Source of the DNA: Symbiodinium natans
Taxonomy: Eukaryota > Sar > Dinophyceae > Suessiales > Symbiodiniaceae
DNA length: 64,000 nt
Direction: 5' to 3'
Assembly: GCA_905221605.1 (NCBI GenBank)
Contig: CAJNDS010000413.1
Coordinates: 760,112-824,111, forward strand
Shown here: piece by piece, positions 49,078-58,902 of the stretch
Layout of the letters: every line of letters begins with the position of its first letter
How positions within the stretch are numbered: the first letter of the stretch is position 1
The notes under the pieces: generated by a model
Databases searched by the model: none
What the model was told of the DNA's origin: nothing
The model's input: the letters and a program-made list of their open reading frames with translations, nothing else
Made by a program: the position numbers and the translations under genes

Positions 49078-49253
49078 GTTGGGCCCTGCACCCTAAACCC
49101 TAAACCCTCTGGTTTAGGGTTTAGGGTTTAGGGTTAGGGTTTAGGGTTTAAGGTTAAGGGTTTAGGGTTTAGGGTCTAAGGTCTAGGGTTTAGGGTTTCG
49201 GGTTCAGGGTTTACGGTTTAGGTTGGGGCTTGAGGCCCCACACCGTAAACTTG

Positions 49254-49356
49254 GGATGTTCCCCCTTATACTAACAGCTCCTTTAATCGGCACTAGGGGA
49301 GGGGGTACCTAAAATCCCGATTAAGGAGCTGTTAATATAAGGGGGAACATCTCAAC
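49254..49356. mobile_element. Family H element
   Basis: gggatgttcccccttatact / ataagggggaacatctc; inner tactaacagctccttta / taaggagctgttaata. Half copies at 36-78 and 22318-22352. Confidence 0.8.
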
Positions 49357-49576
49357 CCTAAAAACCCAAAACCCTCTAGCTTTGGGTTTCGGGGTTGAAT
49401 GGTTTTGATGCTCTTGGGTTCGAGGGTTTAGGGCTTAGGGTTTATAGTAGGGCTTAGGCCTGAGGGTTTAGGGTTTAGGGGCGTGTAGAGCTTCAGGAGT
49501 TTGAGAGTGTTTTGCGTTAGGCCTGGAAACCAAGGTTTCGGTTTCGGGGTTAGGGGATATAGCTCTCCAGCCGGAG

Positions 49577-49607
49577 GGTCCAGTGTATATCCTGGTCAGG
49601 CTGTTTG
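49577..49607 (+). CDS. Short putative exon
   Basis: tctccag acceptor; PEGPVYILVRL; GTTTGT donor. Confidence 0.35.
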
Positions 49608-49702
49608 TATATTGAGTTTTTAGGGTCTTTGGGTTGGGGAACTGGGCGGGGGGGGGGAGAACCCTAGACCCTAAACCCCGGCCCCTGGGAACTCGTTTGC
49701 AG

Positions 49703-49812
49703 CTTCCAGGGGGTTCATGGGGACGGGCCGACTGCCTCAGGTTTGGAGTAATCTTCCATATGTGCGGCTCCCTTGACAGGCAGCCCTATAAAGGGCCTTT
49801 CAAAGGGACTGC
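49703..49812 (+). CDS. Putative exon
   Basis: tcgtttgcag acceptor; LPGGSWGRADCLRFGVIFHM then CGSLDRQPYKGPFKGTA. Ends at CCCTAAA repeat or at a GC donor after DR. Confidence 0.5.
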
Positions 49813-49860
49813 AACCCTAAACCCGAAACCCTAAACCCTATACCCGAAAGAGCGCGCCAG

Positions 49861-49907
49861 GCAGCAGACGACCCGCAACTACCCCTTTCCCTTGATGTGG
49901 CCTGGCT
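49861..49907 (+). CDS. Putative exon
   Basis: gcgccag acceptor, GTAAGA donor; AADDPQLPLSLDVAW, phase 2 out. Confidence 0.45.
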
Positions 49908-50100
49908 GTAAGATGTAGGCTGGATGCTGAAGTCGTTCAGGGTTCAGGGTTCAGGGCTTAGGGTTTAGGGTTTAGGGTTTAGGGTTCATATGGCATTCTA
50001 GAATGTTGTAAAAGCCCCCAAAGGGCCCCATAGTTTAGAAGATGTGCTTGTTTTGTAACTTGGTTAAGGGTTTAGGGTTTAGGGAGTTTAGGGATTTTAG

Positions 50101-50219
50101 GGTTGCCTGAAGATGGCGTTCGCAACTGCGCAGTTGCACTTGGAGGTCTGGTGGTAGGAGGCAATGAATCCGTCGGGTCTCCGCGGTGCAACCGACATAC
50201 TTACTTCGCCTTTAGTTGA
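50101..50219 (+). CDS. Terminal exon
   Basis: gattttag acceptor; LPEDGVRNCAVALGGLVVGG, NESVGSPRCNRHTYFAFS, stop TGA. Followed by repeat-free sequence. Probably ends the gene begun by the 48906-49907 exons. Confidence 0.5.
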
Positions 50220-50289
50220 ACTTTAGACTTTTTGGGTTTCCTTATGTAGTAGGAATATTAAAGTTTAACCTTTTTTCCCCTTGGTTGGT

Positions 50290-50654
50290 TATTGGAGGAG
50301 TAATTAAGCATAATTTGCGACGTGCTCTGTTGCAACGTCGACATCGGTCTCGGAATCTGCATTGCTGCACACTTGTTGAGGTACCTGTGGCGTCGAGGAA
50401 TTTGAATTCGTTCTTGCCACCCATGGTGCTTGGGTTCCTCTACATCCCCCTTGGGGATGATTGTTTATTTGGCTTATATAAAGCCCAAGAGGACATATTT
50501 GTTTTATTAAGGTTCGAAGGGGAGTATAGTCCTTGTGTGGCAGCAGGGTGAACTCGACAGAGTGGTACCTGTCGTTGTGAAGCCGAAGGTCTCGGCGAGG
50601 GTAGCCAAATCCACATGAGCATGCCGAACTTGACCTACTTCTCAGTGTCAACAA
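50290..50654 (-). CDS. Possible minus-strand coding block
   Basis: Repeat-free 360 bp. The minus frame is open for 116 codons (HNDRYHSVEFTLLPHKDYTP ... PQVPQQVCSNADSETDVDVA), and a second minus frame starts MGGKNEFKFLDATGTSTSVQ. The plus frame (111 codons) is also open. Contains a copy of repeat O (50455-50535). Strand undecided. Confidence 0.3.
50455..50535 (+). repeat. Repeat O copy 1
   Basis: cccaagaggacatatttgtt...aaggttcgaaggggagtatag; second copy at 54800-54868. No inverted ends seen. Confidence 0.6.
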
Positions 50655-50942
50655 CCCTGAACCACCAAAATGTCCTACAAGCGTAGAGAGAGTCCATACT
50701 GAACCCTACAAGCTTAAACCCCAAAAGTGCTAGGAACCTTAAACTCGTGAACCTCTCAGCCCGCCAACCTCCCGTGGTTCCTAAGGCCTGTCCACTGGAT
50801 GGCGCGAGACACGCGCCCGCGCAGACCTGAGCAACGACCCTAAACCCTGAACCCCACAAGCCTACGCCTGTGCTTGAAGAGTGTTGACATCTTCTTGCAA
50901 TCCCATGAAGCCTTTTAATAACCCACAAGCAAGCCCTTATAA

Positions 50943-50990
50943 ATCTAAGGGGCTGCGTTTTCGGAAGGATCCAGAAAAGTGGTCTCGGGT
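50943..50990 (+). CDS. Possible exon
   Basis: aatctaag acceptor, GTAGTC donor; GLRFRKDPEKWSR. The minus strand is open over the same region (127 codons, partly repeat). Confidence 0.3.
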
Positions 50991-51109
50991 AGTCTAGATC
51001 GATGTTTGCACAGCGCACATGTAGTCCGAGGTCAACTTCCAGATTTAGGGTTTAGGGTTTAGGGTTTAGGGTTTAGGGTTTCAAGTCTGCAGAAACAAGC
51101 CATCGTTAA

Positions 51110-51298
51110 TCCCTGATCCCTTACCGTCATCTACAGCCTACTACGTACCCCTTTTCTTCAGGAATGTACCTGAAATTGTTACAGGGATAAGGAATCAATA
51201 TGATTTAAGGCATTTTCCCTAAAAGCCCTAAACCCTATAGACCCTAAACCCTAAACCCTAAACCCTGCAATGAAGGGGTATTGAGCTCTTTGGCTCAG
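51110..51298. mobile_element. Family D element expanded by telomeric units
   Basis: The right arm between atttaaggcattttccct and gaaggggtattgagctc contains about seven CCCTAAA units. Confidence 0.7.
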
Positions 51299-51370
51299 GG
51301 GAGAGATGTTCTATGAGTACCGCCTGAGATTGTGGCCGCACGAGCATGGGGCAAGGCGGACCCTACCGCG
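51299..51370 (+). CDS. Putative exon at the end of a D element
   Basis: Acceptor ttggctcag is the tail of D element 51110; GEMFYEYRLRLWPHEHGARR, TLP, telomeric GTTTAG donor. Confidence 0.5.
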
Positions 51371-51448
51371 GTTTAGGGTTTAGGGTTTAGGGTTTAGGGT
51401 TTAGGATGTAGGGTTTAGGGTTGGGGGGGTGGTGGGGGAGGCGACCCT

Positions 51449-51517
51449 GAAACCTAAAGGGTTCCCTGCGTAGTAGCCTCAGGGCCCAAGTATATACTCT
51501 AGGTACATGGGCCCTTA
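51449..51517. mobile_element. Family C element, partial
   Basis: Right half: gggcccaagtatatactctaggtacatgggccctt. Confidence 0.55.
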
Positions 51518-51766
51518 GGGATATACCCTAACTTGCGTTTAGGGTTTGTAGGGTTTAGGGTTTAGGGTTTACTTCGGGTACAGGGTTTCGTAAATCCCGA
51601 CGTGTAGGTATGGTCACCTCTAGATGCTCGAAGCAGCTGTGTCAGTTCAGGGTTTACAGGGTATGTAGGGTTTGTAGGGTTCGTAGGGTTTAGGGTTTAG
51701 GGTTTAGGGTTTACATGGCTCTTCCGCTTCATCATGGGTTGATGCGGCTTGTGGCAGTTTTCTTAG

Positions 51767-51811
51767 TTTGAGGTTCGCTTCCGGCTTGGGAACGTCGAGG
51801 AAGCCTCACTA
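51767..51811 (+). CDS. Putative exon
   Basis: Good acceptor gcagttttcttag; FEVRFRLGNVEEAS; runs into the CCCTAAAA array. Confidence 0.45.
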
Positions 51812-52365
51812 AAACCCTCAACCCTAAACCCTAAAAACCCTAAAACCCTAAAAACCCTAAAAACCCTAAAAACCCTAAAACCCTAAAACCCGAAAGCCCT
51901 AAACACCCTAAAGCCCTAAAACCCTGAAACCCTGAAACCCTAAAACCCTAAAACCCAAAAAAAACTAAAAACCCTAAAACCCTAAAACCCATAAATCCCT
52001 GAAAACCCTAAAAACCCTAAAACCCTGAAACCCCTAAAACCCTAAAAACCCTAAAACCCTAAAACCCCAAAAACCCTAAAACCCTAATCAAACCCTAAAC
52101 CCTAAAAACCCTAAAACCCTAAACCCCAAAAAACCCTAAATCCCTAATCAAACCCTGAACCCTAAAACCCTAAAAACCCCTAAAACCCAAAAAACCCTAA
52201 AACCCTAATCAAACCCTAAACCCTAAAACCCCAAAAAACCCTAAAACCCTAATCAAACCCTAAACCCTAAAAACCCCTAAAACCCTAATCAAACCCAAAA
52301 ACCCCTAAAACCCCTAAAACCCTAATCAAACCCAAAAACCCCTAAAACCCCTAAAACCCCAAAAA
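51812..52365 (+). repeat. Long degenerate CCCTAAAA array with higher-order units
   Basis: About 550 bp of CCCTAAA/CCCTAAAA/CCCCAAAAA with a recurring accctaatcaaaccc every 50-60 bp. The longest array in the window; 8-mer slippage differs from the usual 7-mer. Confidence 0.9.
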
Positions 52366-52426
52366 GGATTCAGGGCATCCTCCCGTCACAGCTGGGCTGA
52401 GAGAAGGGGCTTTAAACACGCTGCAC

Positions 52427-52487
52427 GCAGGGCCATGGCAGGGTTGAGGCCCCCTTGGGGCCTAGACCGCGACATCTTGAGCAATAG
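52427..52487 (+). CDS. Possible exon
   Basis: ctgcacgcag acceptor; AMAGLRPPWGLDRDILSNS. Confidence 0.35.
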
Positions 52488-52567
52488 CCCTAAACCCCAA
52501 ACCCCAAACCCCCTAAACCCCAAACCCCAAACCCTAAACCCTAAACCCTAAACACACCTCATTTCAG

Positions 52568-52663
52568 GTGGTGCCACGCCCACCCCACATGGACCTACTG
52601 GGCGCTGCTCTTCCTCTCCGACGTGCTCCTCAAACGATATCTGGCCCGGATTCCTCGGATGTC
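52568..52663 (+). CDS. Putative membrane exon
   Basis: cctcatttcag acceptor; WCHAHPTWTYWALLFLSDVL then LKRYLARIPRM; GTGTTT donor. Aromatic and hydrophobic then basic (positive-inside) pattern. Confidence 0.55.
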
Positions 52664-52775
52664 GTGTTTAGGGTCTAGGGTTTCTATGGTTTAGGTTTTA
52701 GGGTTTGGAGGGTATGGTCGGGCCTAGAGCCCGATCAGAGACGTTTAGGTGATGCAGGTTGCAAAGAGCGTTTCG

Positions 52776-52914
52776 ATGGGGTTCTTGGCACTTGTTACCC
52801 CAATTGTAACTGTACTTATGACCCATGTTAGGGCACTTCAGGGCCGTACGTAAAAGTTGGTTATATTGAAAGTACTGTCATAGCTGGGTTAGAATTACCA
52901 TGAACCTCCAAGTA
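52776..52914. mobile_element. Family A element
   Basis: ccaattgtaactgtacttat...gaaagtactgtcat...taccatgaacctccaag; left end worn. Confidence 0.6.
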
Positions 52915-52928
52915 GGGGTTCTTGACAG

Positions 52929-52992
52929 GGATGCTACAAAGACGTGGCTGCACGGGGCTGTGAGCTTTGAGGAGGGCTTGGCCGTTTTTCGG
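52929..52992 (+). CDS. Putative exon
   Basis: tcttgacag acceptor after family A element, GTGTAG donor; DATKTWLHGAVSFEEGLAVF, R, phase 0 out. Confidence 0.5.
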
Positions 52993-53225
52993 GTGTAGGG
53001 TTTCGTGCCTAGAGTTGTAGGATTCTTAGGGTCTTAACAGCTCTGCACGGTTGGACGCTCCCCTCCTTAAAACTTTAAAAAAACCTCCCCAGGTTCTATT
53101 TGGAGACTGGCCGATACCCTTAACCCTTACCCTGAGCCTCTGAGGACGATGATGTCTAAGGTTTTTGGGCCCAAAGGCCTGCGTTTATGAGGTTGTTGGT
53201 CTATTTTCGAGCGTAAGGGTTAAAC

Positions 53226-53287
53226 CGAAATTTCTCAGTGTTCTGATTGGTATTGAATTCTGCGCCATGCAGCACAAAATCATGACA
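53226..53287 (+). CDS. Possible exon
   Basis: atttctcag acceptor; VLIGIEFCAMQHKIMTT up to a poly-C run. Confidence 0.35.
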
Positions 53288-53603
53288 ACCCCCCCCCCCC
53301 CCTCCCGGCCCCCTCAATAGCCCTAAGAAACCCGCAACCCTTTGAACCCTAACCGTTCAAAATCCCTTCAGGCTTAGTAGGGTGCAGACTCTTCACCCTA
53401 AACCCCAAACCCCAAACCCTAAACCCTAAACCCGAAACCCCAAACCCTAAACCCTAAACCCTTAAAATCAATGTCAAATCCCGAGCCCTTCCCAAGCCCA
53501 ACTTCCTCAGTCCCTGACTCATGGCACGGAGCCCTAAACCCTAAACCCTAAACCCTGAACCCTAAACCCTAAACCCTAAACCGAAGTCGCGGTTTCCTTT
53601 TTC

Positions 53604-53744
53604 AGGGGATGAGGGAGCAAGGGATCTTCTATTCCCCTATTCTTTACCATCTAAGGGATTGCGTAGGGTACCTAGAATTCCTTCATTCCCTACCATCTGA
53701 GGGCGGGTACTTGGTCCCTCAGTTTGGTCCCTTACCTTCTTGAA
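53604..53744 (+). CDS. Possible terminal exon or element
   Basis: Very good acceptor gtttcctttttcag; GMREQGIFYSPILYHLRDCV, GYLEFLHSLPSEGGYLVPQF, stop. But taccatct(a/g)aggg is repeated twice inside and the minus strand is open, so this may be a mobile element. Confidence 0.3.
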
Positions 53745-54120
53745 AGGATTCTGACGTATGGGCCCTATCGGATTTTCTGGGGTAATTCGATGAAAGGGGT
53801 CTATGAGAGTTCCCCAATAAAGGGCCACACGAAAGCACCCTAAACCCTAAACCCTAAACCCTAAACCCTAGCATCCCTAGGATGGACAAAATCTCCCAAA
53901 CCCCGAATTGAGCCCATAAACCTCTCATCCCTGACCCCCGAACCCCGAAAACCCTCAACCCATACGCCCTGAGCTGAGATACGAAGAGCCCGCAAGTTAA
54001 ACCCCAGACTTGAACCCCTCTAAACCTTATAGACCCTAAACCCTAAGCCTCAAGCCCCAAACCCTAAACCCTGAACCCTGAACCCTAAACCCTAAACCCT
54101 AAACCCTAAACCCTAAACAG

Positions 54121-54203
54121 CGGAGACTTCTGAGAGGTCGGGCTGACAAAGCCCAGGGCCATGACAGCTGGCCGGCTATGGTCTCTGCGCCCCGGCTTAG
54201 AAT
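54121..54203 (+). CDS. Putative exon
   Basis: ctaaacag acceptor, GTAAGG donor; RRLLRGRADKAQGHDSWPAM, VSAPRLR, phase 0 in, 2 out. Confidence 0.5.
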
Positions 54204-54306
54204 GTAAGGGTTTCGGGTTTACCCTAAACCCTAAGGGTTTAGGGTTTAGGGTTTAGGTTTAAGGGTTTAAGGGTTTAGGGTTCCCTTTCTAAACCCCAAG
54301 TCCCAG

Positions 54307-54363
54307 GCCATGAGGGCCAAGCTCCGCACACTCGGCGCCCCAAACCCGAAACAGCCTTCTCAA
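54307..54363 (+). CDS. Putative exon abutting family F element
   Basis: aagtcccag acceptor; AMRAKLRTLGAPNPKQPSQ up to the ctaggatgcccag end of F element 54366. Confidence 0.4.
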
Positions 54364-54365
54364 CT

Positions 54366-54482
54366 AGGATGCCCAGTGGTACCCTTATTCCCTCTTTTGG
54401 AAGGTCATAAGGTTACCATATGAGCCCGGTTGAAGGCAGAAACAAGTGCACCCTTTTATCCTAGGTTACTGGGCAGCCTAAA
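54366..54482. mobile_element. Family F element
   Basis: ctaggatgcccagtggtacc / ggttactgggcagccta. Confidence 0.75.
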
Positions 54483-54694
54483 GACTTACAGTCCTTAATG
54501 GGGATTGCCAATACCCCCCCTATGTTAATCCCTGTTAAGGATTTCTAGTATAGCCTCAGTAGCTGAATGGGCACACTTTACACTTTTGGGGGGTACTCTC
54601 ATCTCCTATAGGACTGAAAGTGTACACCTCTTTTTGGGGGGGCTTCTGAACTCAGCAACTCAGTAACGGGGAACATCCTTAGGGCGACCTAGTC

Positions 54695-54850
54695 GAGGGT
54701 CGCGCACCGGAGGTCCAACCTGCTTCCCATCGACGCAGCGAGCGTCATCCAAGACAAGCAGGCGGCATCACTCCCATGTCACCCCTTTGGATTTATCTTT
54801 TCCTTTTGTTCATGTAAAACCCAAGAGGATATTATGTTTATTCAGGTTCC
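54695..54850 (+). CDS. Possible exon, frames compete
   Basis: SNLLPIDAASVIQDKQAASL then an aromatic tail through repeat O; or GDLVEGRAPEVQPASHRRSE. Undecided. Confidence 0.3.
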
Positions 54851-54875
54851 AAGGGGAGTGTAGACTCTTGAAACC

Positions 54876-54992
54876 CCTACAGTAAACTCCAGGAAGTTGG
54901 GAACATGGCTTAAGGATGATGAGTGCTGGGATAGTACTCCTGTTGGGGTATTCGGTTAAGGATGTTCCAACTTGTTGGAGTTTATTGTCAAC
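54876..54992. mobile_element. Family I element
   Basis: acagtaaactccaggaagtt / aacttgttggagtttattgt. Confidence 0.75.
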
Positions 54993-55084
54993 CCTCCCCC
55001 CCCTCCATGCCTAAAAGCACCGAAGCCTAAGCCGGAGGTAGTAAACCCCCACGAGGATTTGGGCGTTTTTTGTTCGGGTTGCAG

Positions 55085-55140
55085 GGATCCTCAATCATCC
55101 TCAATGCTTCAGAGCCCCCAGATACTCAGCTAACAGCCAG
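55085..55140 (+). CDS. Putative exon
   Basis: tcgggttgcag acceptor; GSSIILNASEPPDTQLTA; GTCTAT donor. Confidence 0.4.
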
Positions 55141-55206
55141 TCTATAACTCCCGGCTTATCCTAAGACCCTAAGCTTTCCAAGAAGGCTCAACAAGCTTTT
55201 TTGCAG

Positions 55207-55341
55207 GTGTACTTACCTGTTGAAGGTCTTCTCGAGGGTTTGAATGTGAGTTTTCTGGGCCAGGGTTCATGTCGGAGCCTTTGCGTGGCGTTTGGGGGTT
55301 TGGGGTACATAGAGGGCCCTCATTCCCTCGTTCCCTGCTAA
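55207..55341 (+). CDS. Terminal exon or exon with internal GTGAGT donor
   Basis: Strong acceptor caagcttttttgcag; VYLPVEGLLEGLNVSFLGQG, SCRSLCVAFGGLGYIEGPHS, LVPC, stop TAA. AAT|GTGAGT at 55246 would end it earlier. Confidence 0.45.
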   Translation: MYLPVEGLLEGLNVSFLGQGSCRSLCVAFGGLGYIEGPHSLVPC

Positions 55342-55399
55342 GAACCAGCCAGAGAAGTGAGGGGCAGAGAGAGGGAGGCTTTTGGCTAAAGGGCGTAGA

Positions 55400-55600
55400 G
55401 TTTAGGGTTTAGGGTTTAGGGTTTAGGGTTAGGGTTTAGGGTTTAGGGTTTAGGGTTTAGGGTTTAGGGTTTAGGGTTTAGGGTTTAGGGTTTAGGGTTT
55501 AGGGTTTAGGGGTTAGGGTTTAGGTTAGTTTAGGGTTTAGGGTTTAGGGTTTAGGGTTTAGGTTTAGGGTTTAGGGTTAGGGTTTAGGGTTTAGGGTTGA
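55400..55600 (+). repeat. Telomere-like array (TTTAGGG)n
   Basis: About 27 units with occasional 6-mer slips, ending in a poly-G run at 55611. Confidence 0.95.
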
Positions 55601-55688
55601 GGGGCGTGCAGAGGGGGGGGGGGGGGTTGACGAGTTGAGGGGCTAAGGGTTTCAGAGAGAGACTTGAAATAAAGGTTTTGGCACCCAA

Positions 55689-55786
55689 AGAGCCCAATAC
55701 CCCTTAGATACCAAATATACCTACAACTATCAAGGACCCTACAGAATTTGGGGGACATTCCTTAGTTCAGGGTGTTAGGGCTCTTG
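55689..55786. mobile_element. Family D element
   Basis: aagagcccaatacccctta...acattccttagttcagggtg, ttagggctcttgg. Confidence 0.65.
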
Positions 55787-55883
55787 GGGTAATTATAGGT
55801 GAAACTCTAAAACCCTAAACCCTCAACCCGAAACCCTAAGCCCCAAACCCTAAACCCTAAACCCTAAACCCTCAACCCGACAG

Positions 55884-55941
55884 GCCCGTCACTTCAGCTC
55901 CTTCAAGCTGGAGGGCTACATGCTCGAGGACGGCTTTGTGG
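55884..55941 (+). CDS. Putative exon
   Basis: acccgacag acceptor, GTAGAC donor, phase 0 in, 1 out; ARHFSSFKLEGYMLEDGFV. Soluble. Confidence 0.5.
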
Positions 55942-55973
55942 GTAGACCCTAAACCCTAAACCCTAAACCCTAC

Positions 55974-56114
55974 TTGGAGGTTCATGGTACATATGAACCA
56001 ATTCTAGCTGTACTTAGCGCTTTCCTTACAACCATATTGGGGCACTTAAGCGGCTTATAAGTGGGTTATAAGGACAGTTATAATTGGTTAACAAGTACCA
56101 TGAACCTCCAAGCA
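55974..56114. mobile_element. Family A element
   Basis: cttggaggttcatggtac / gtaccatgaacctccaag, near-perfect ends. Confidence 0.8.
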
Positions 56115-56182
56115 AACTTTCGTGAGGCTGCTAAGTAATCTGTAAAGAAGAAGCAACCTGGATGTACAGGCGTCGAGGCACT

Positions 56183-56842
56183 CTAAGAACTTAGAAGGTG
56201 TTGAGTTGTTTGTATGCAGTCGCTGTCGAGCGTTTCTTCTACGGCTCCACGGACCTGGCATCTGGTAGTCAGATACATTAGGGAGGGCGGGGCTGCAATG
56301 GGGGGTATGTAACCATGGCTACCTACTCCCCCATGGAATGCCTCCCTTAGGGACCCTAAAATATACTGGCAATTCAGAGAGCACCACTGCGCGGTTGGCC
56401 GACGGTATGGCGCGGCTGACCCTAAACCCTTCAAATGCAAGCACCCATGTGCTCCTTGCCATACCAGAGCTCCAACACCAATAAAGTAGATCTCATGGCC
56501 TCGAGAGTAGATGTTGTCACTTGCTCTAAATGGGGGTCCCTCGTTAAACATGTTAAATCAGCGGCAGTCTTTGGTATGAAAAGCCTTAGTGGCTTCTATG
56601 GGTCCATGAGGTGTCAACATATTCACCATCAGATGTTTATTTTTCTCCAAGCTAGCCTTGCTCAAAGCGTATGTCTCCCTGATAGGAAATCGCTTGGCCA
56701 CAAGTGGACCCCCAAGTTCGATGGTTTTGACGGTATCCCGCCGTATTAGTTTCCTTATTTTGTCTGGATTCGCAAGCAGCCTGAAGCGGCTACTCATTGT
56801 TACTTGTCGACAGGTCGCGGCCTCAGACACACAGTGCAGCAA
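56183..56842 (-). CDS. Minus-strand frame with one in-frame TGA
   Basis: Repeat-free 660 bp. One minus frame is open for 217 codons except TGA at 56560-56558. Before it: MSSRFRLLANPDKIRKLIRR, DTVKTIELGGPLVAKRFPIR, ETYALSKASLEKNKHLMVNM, LTPHGPIEATKAFHTKDCR. After it: FNMFNEGPPFRASDNIYSRG, HEIYFIGVGALVWQGAHGCL. Possibly an intronless or retrocopied gene, a pseudogene, or UGA recoding. Plus-strand frames of up to 104 aa overlap. The C-terminal 70 codons overlap the competing plus block VERFFYGSTDLASG (56218-56264). Not recognised. Confidence 0.4.
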
Positions 56843-56937
56843 AAAAAATGGGGATCCCTTTTGGGGTTGCTATTCTAAGGCGGCTCTTAGTATTTAGGGT
56901 TGCCAAACAAGGGTTCATAATTTTTGAGAACTGACCA

Positions 56938-57336
56938 TACTTGGAGGTTCATGGTACTCATTGACCAATTAGAACCCACTTCTATATAGGCCTCTTAAGT
57001 GCCCTAATATGGTTATAAGTGCAGTTCTAAGTACAGTTCTAAACCCCAAACCTTAAACCCTTATAAGTACAAGGAGGGGCCCCCTGATTATACTAACTAT
57101 AGTTAAACGACTTATAACCTAGTTTAGGATCCTTATAACCTAATTTAGGGTCCTTATAACTCTACTTATAACTAGGGGGGGGGGGGGGCCTTCCCCAAAG
57201 GATCCATGAACCTGTATGTTATATACTTGCGCCCTAAAAAGCTGCTATCTAGGAACCCCTTTAAGGCCCAAGTATATACTATATAGGTACATGGATCCTT
57301 TGGGAAGTACAGCAACTGCCATGAACCTCCAAGTAT
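56938..57336. mobile_element. Nested elements: A containing B and C
   Basis: Outer A ends catacttggaggttcatgg / ccatgaacctccaagtatg; inside lies B (57070-57186) and next to it C (57187-57304, aaaggatccatgaacc / ggtacatggatccttt), plus a telomeric remnant. The last bases give the acceptor of exon 57343. Confidence 0.8.
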
Positions 57337-57342
57337 GTGCAG

Positions 57343-57390
57343 GATGAGGACATGCTCAACGTGGAGCTCTGGATGGCAAACGCGACGAAG
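57343..57390 (+). CDS. Putative exon with GC donor
   Basis: agtatgtgcag acceptor is the tail of family A element; DEDMLNVELWMANATK; donor GCAAGT (GC type). Acidic, recalls a C2-like strand but too short to call. Confidence 0.5.
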
Positions 57391-57728
57391 GCAAGTGATC
57401 TGTTTAGGGTTCCGGGTTCAGTGTTCAGGGTTTAGGGTTTAGGGTTTGGGGTTTAGGGTTTACGGTTTAGGGTTTAGGGTTTAGGGTTTAGGGCTACTCT
57501 GGAGTAGGCCTCGTTTCCTTCTGTTATGGTTGGGGTGCTCTTAGAATCCCCTTAAGACCAAGAAGGGTACCCTTGTTCTTCCTAGGTTTCTTCTGGGTCT
57601 AGGCCATAGTGCTGAGTTGCAATGTCATCTTTGGCGTATATTTTGGGGCTAGGATTTAGAGTTCAGGGTTTGGGGTTTGGGGTTTAGGGTTTAGGGTTCA
57701 GGGTTTAGGGTTCACGGTTGTTTCGCAG

Positions 57729-57915
57729 CACGTGTAGACCACGGCAACAGGGACGTGGGGAGGTTGATCTAATCTGCACTTCACGTTTGTCAACCTACAT
57801 AAAAACTATAAGTCATGCCTCGGGTAACCTAACACATGCACTTTCATTGCTGGGTATGTCTCCTCATTCGCGACAAGGTTCCTCTGGGTATACGGGGCCC
57901 ATAGTTTTAGACTAG
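57729..57915 (+). CDS. Possible terminal exon
   Basis: gtttcgcag acceptor; TCRPRQQGRGEVDLICTSRL, STYIKTISHASGNLTHALSL, LGMSPHSRQGSSGYTGPIVL, stop TAG. Confidence 0.4.
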
Positions 57916-57949
57916 TTGGCTGAAGTTCCAAACCCTCCAACCTCGTAGG

Positions 57950-58007
57950 TGTTGACCGATAGGTGTACCTGGACCCCACTTGCAGCTTTCCTTTACCCCA
58001 ATCCCCG
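57950..58007 (+). CDS. Putative exon
   Basis: acctcgtag acceptor, GTAATC donor; VLTDRCTWTPLAAFLYPNP. Confidence 0.4.
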
Positions 58008-58057
58008 TAATCTGTGAAACTTCAACCCTATAGCTCAACCCTTTGGGGTTAGGGTCC

Positions 58058-58165
58058 CTACTTGGAGGTTCATGGGTACTTATGACCACAGTTATCAAGT
58101 GATCAGTCTACTTATAACCTACTTCGGGGACTTAGGGGGCTTATAAGCACACTTGTAATTAGGGT
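58058..58165. mobile_element. Family A element, right end worn
   Basis: acttggaggttcatgggtacttat...ggcttataagcacac. Confidence 0.6.
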
Positions 58166-58173
58166 CCACGCAG

Positions 58174-58836
58174 GCAGAGTTTGAGCTTGAGGGCCGGGTC
58201 AGGTTATCTCGGGTAACCCGGACCGGCCACATTTTTTGCAGCTGTCAGTCCCACGATACTGGGTTCTTGTGCATGAAATTGGGACACCATAACAGGGCTA
58301 GTTATAAATTCTCTGGTATGTTCTTGCGATGGTATCTCGAGGTAGGGTGTAAAGTCGTACAAACCCTCCTAAACCACTGCAATATGAACCCTACACCCTA
58401 TATAAACCCCCTGAACCCCTTCAAAATTTAGAAGCTGTATCCCAGTGGAGGGGTCCTTCTACCGGACACAAGGGAGCCCCCGCCAACCCCCCCCCCCCCC
58501 CCCCGGTGCTTTTTGAGGGTTGCGGGTTTCGGGTTCGCAGGGAATGGTATACGCACTTATAGCCCAGGTTCGGGCTCTCACAGGTCTACTATCTTACAAC
58601 CAGGGGTAGTTTTTCAAGGCATTCTCTGTGGGTGTGCTACTTTCCGAGCCCTGTCTCTACCTGAATCCCATTTCTCGGTAGAATCTCATGGGTTTGGAGG
58701 CTGTAGGGCTTTGAGTCCAATCTTTCTTGCTAGGTCTCCAGTGATACACTCGGCATTTGGGGGAACTTATTCTGGCTATGGGGCCTCTCTGAAAACGCAA
58801 AACGCTCTCCGTTATCCTTCACCATCTTGTAGTTGA
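58174..58836 (+). CDS. Two-exon phase-consistent chain, gene 3' end
   Basis: Exon 58174-58315 (cacgcag; GTATGT donor): AEFELEGRVRLSRVTRTGHI, FCSCQSHDTGFLCMKLGHHN, RASYKFS, phase 1. Intron 58316-58540 includes a poly-C run. Exon 58541-58836 (gggttcgcag) joins in phase: NGIRTYSPGSGSHRSTILQP, GVVFQGILCGCATFRALSLP, ESHFSVESHGFGGCRALSPI, FLARSPVIHSAFGGTYSGYG, stop TGA. Gly/Ser-rich C-terminus; not recognised. A short open frame GMVYALIAQVRALTGLLSYN in exon 2 is the weaker alternative. Confidence 0.6.
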
Positions 58837-58902
58837 AGGTGACAGAGGAAACATAATCTAATCCCTCCACCTAGTACCCGAAATTTAGGGTTTAGGGTTT
58901 AG

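Noticed and set aside
51285-51300. Dinoflagellate spliced-leader-like tttggctcag
   Set aside because: Only 10 bases match, and they are the terminal inverted repeat of a family D element.
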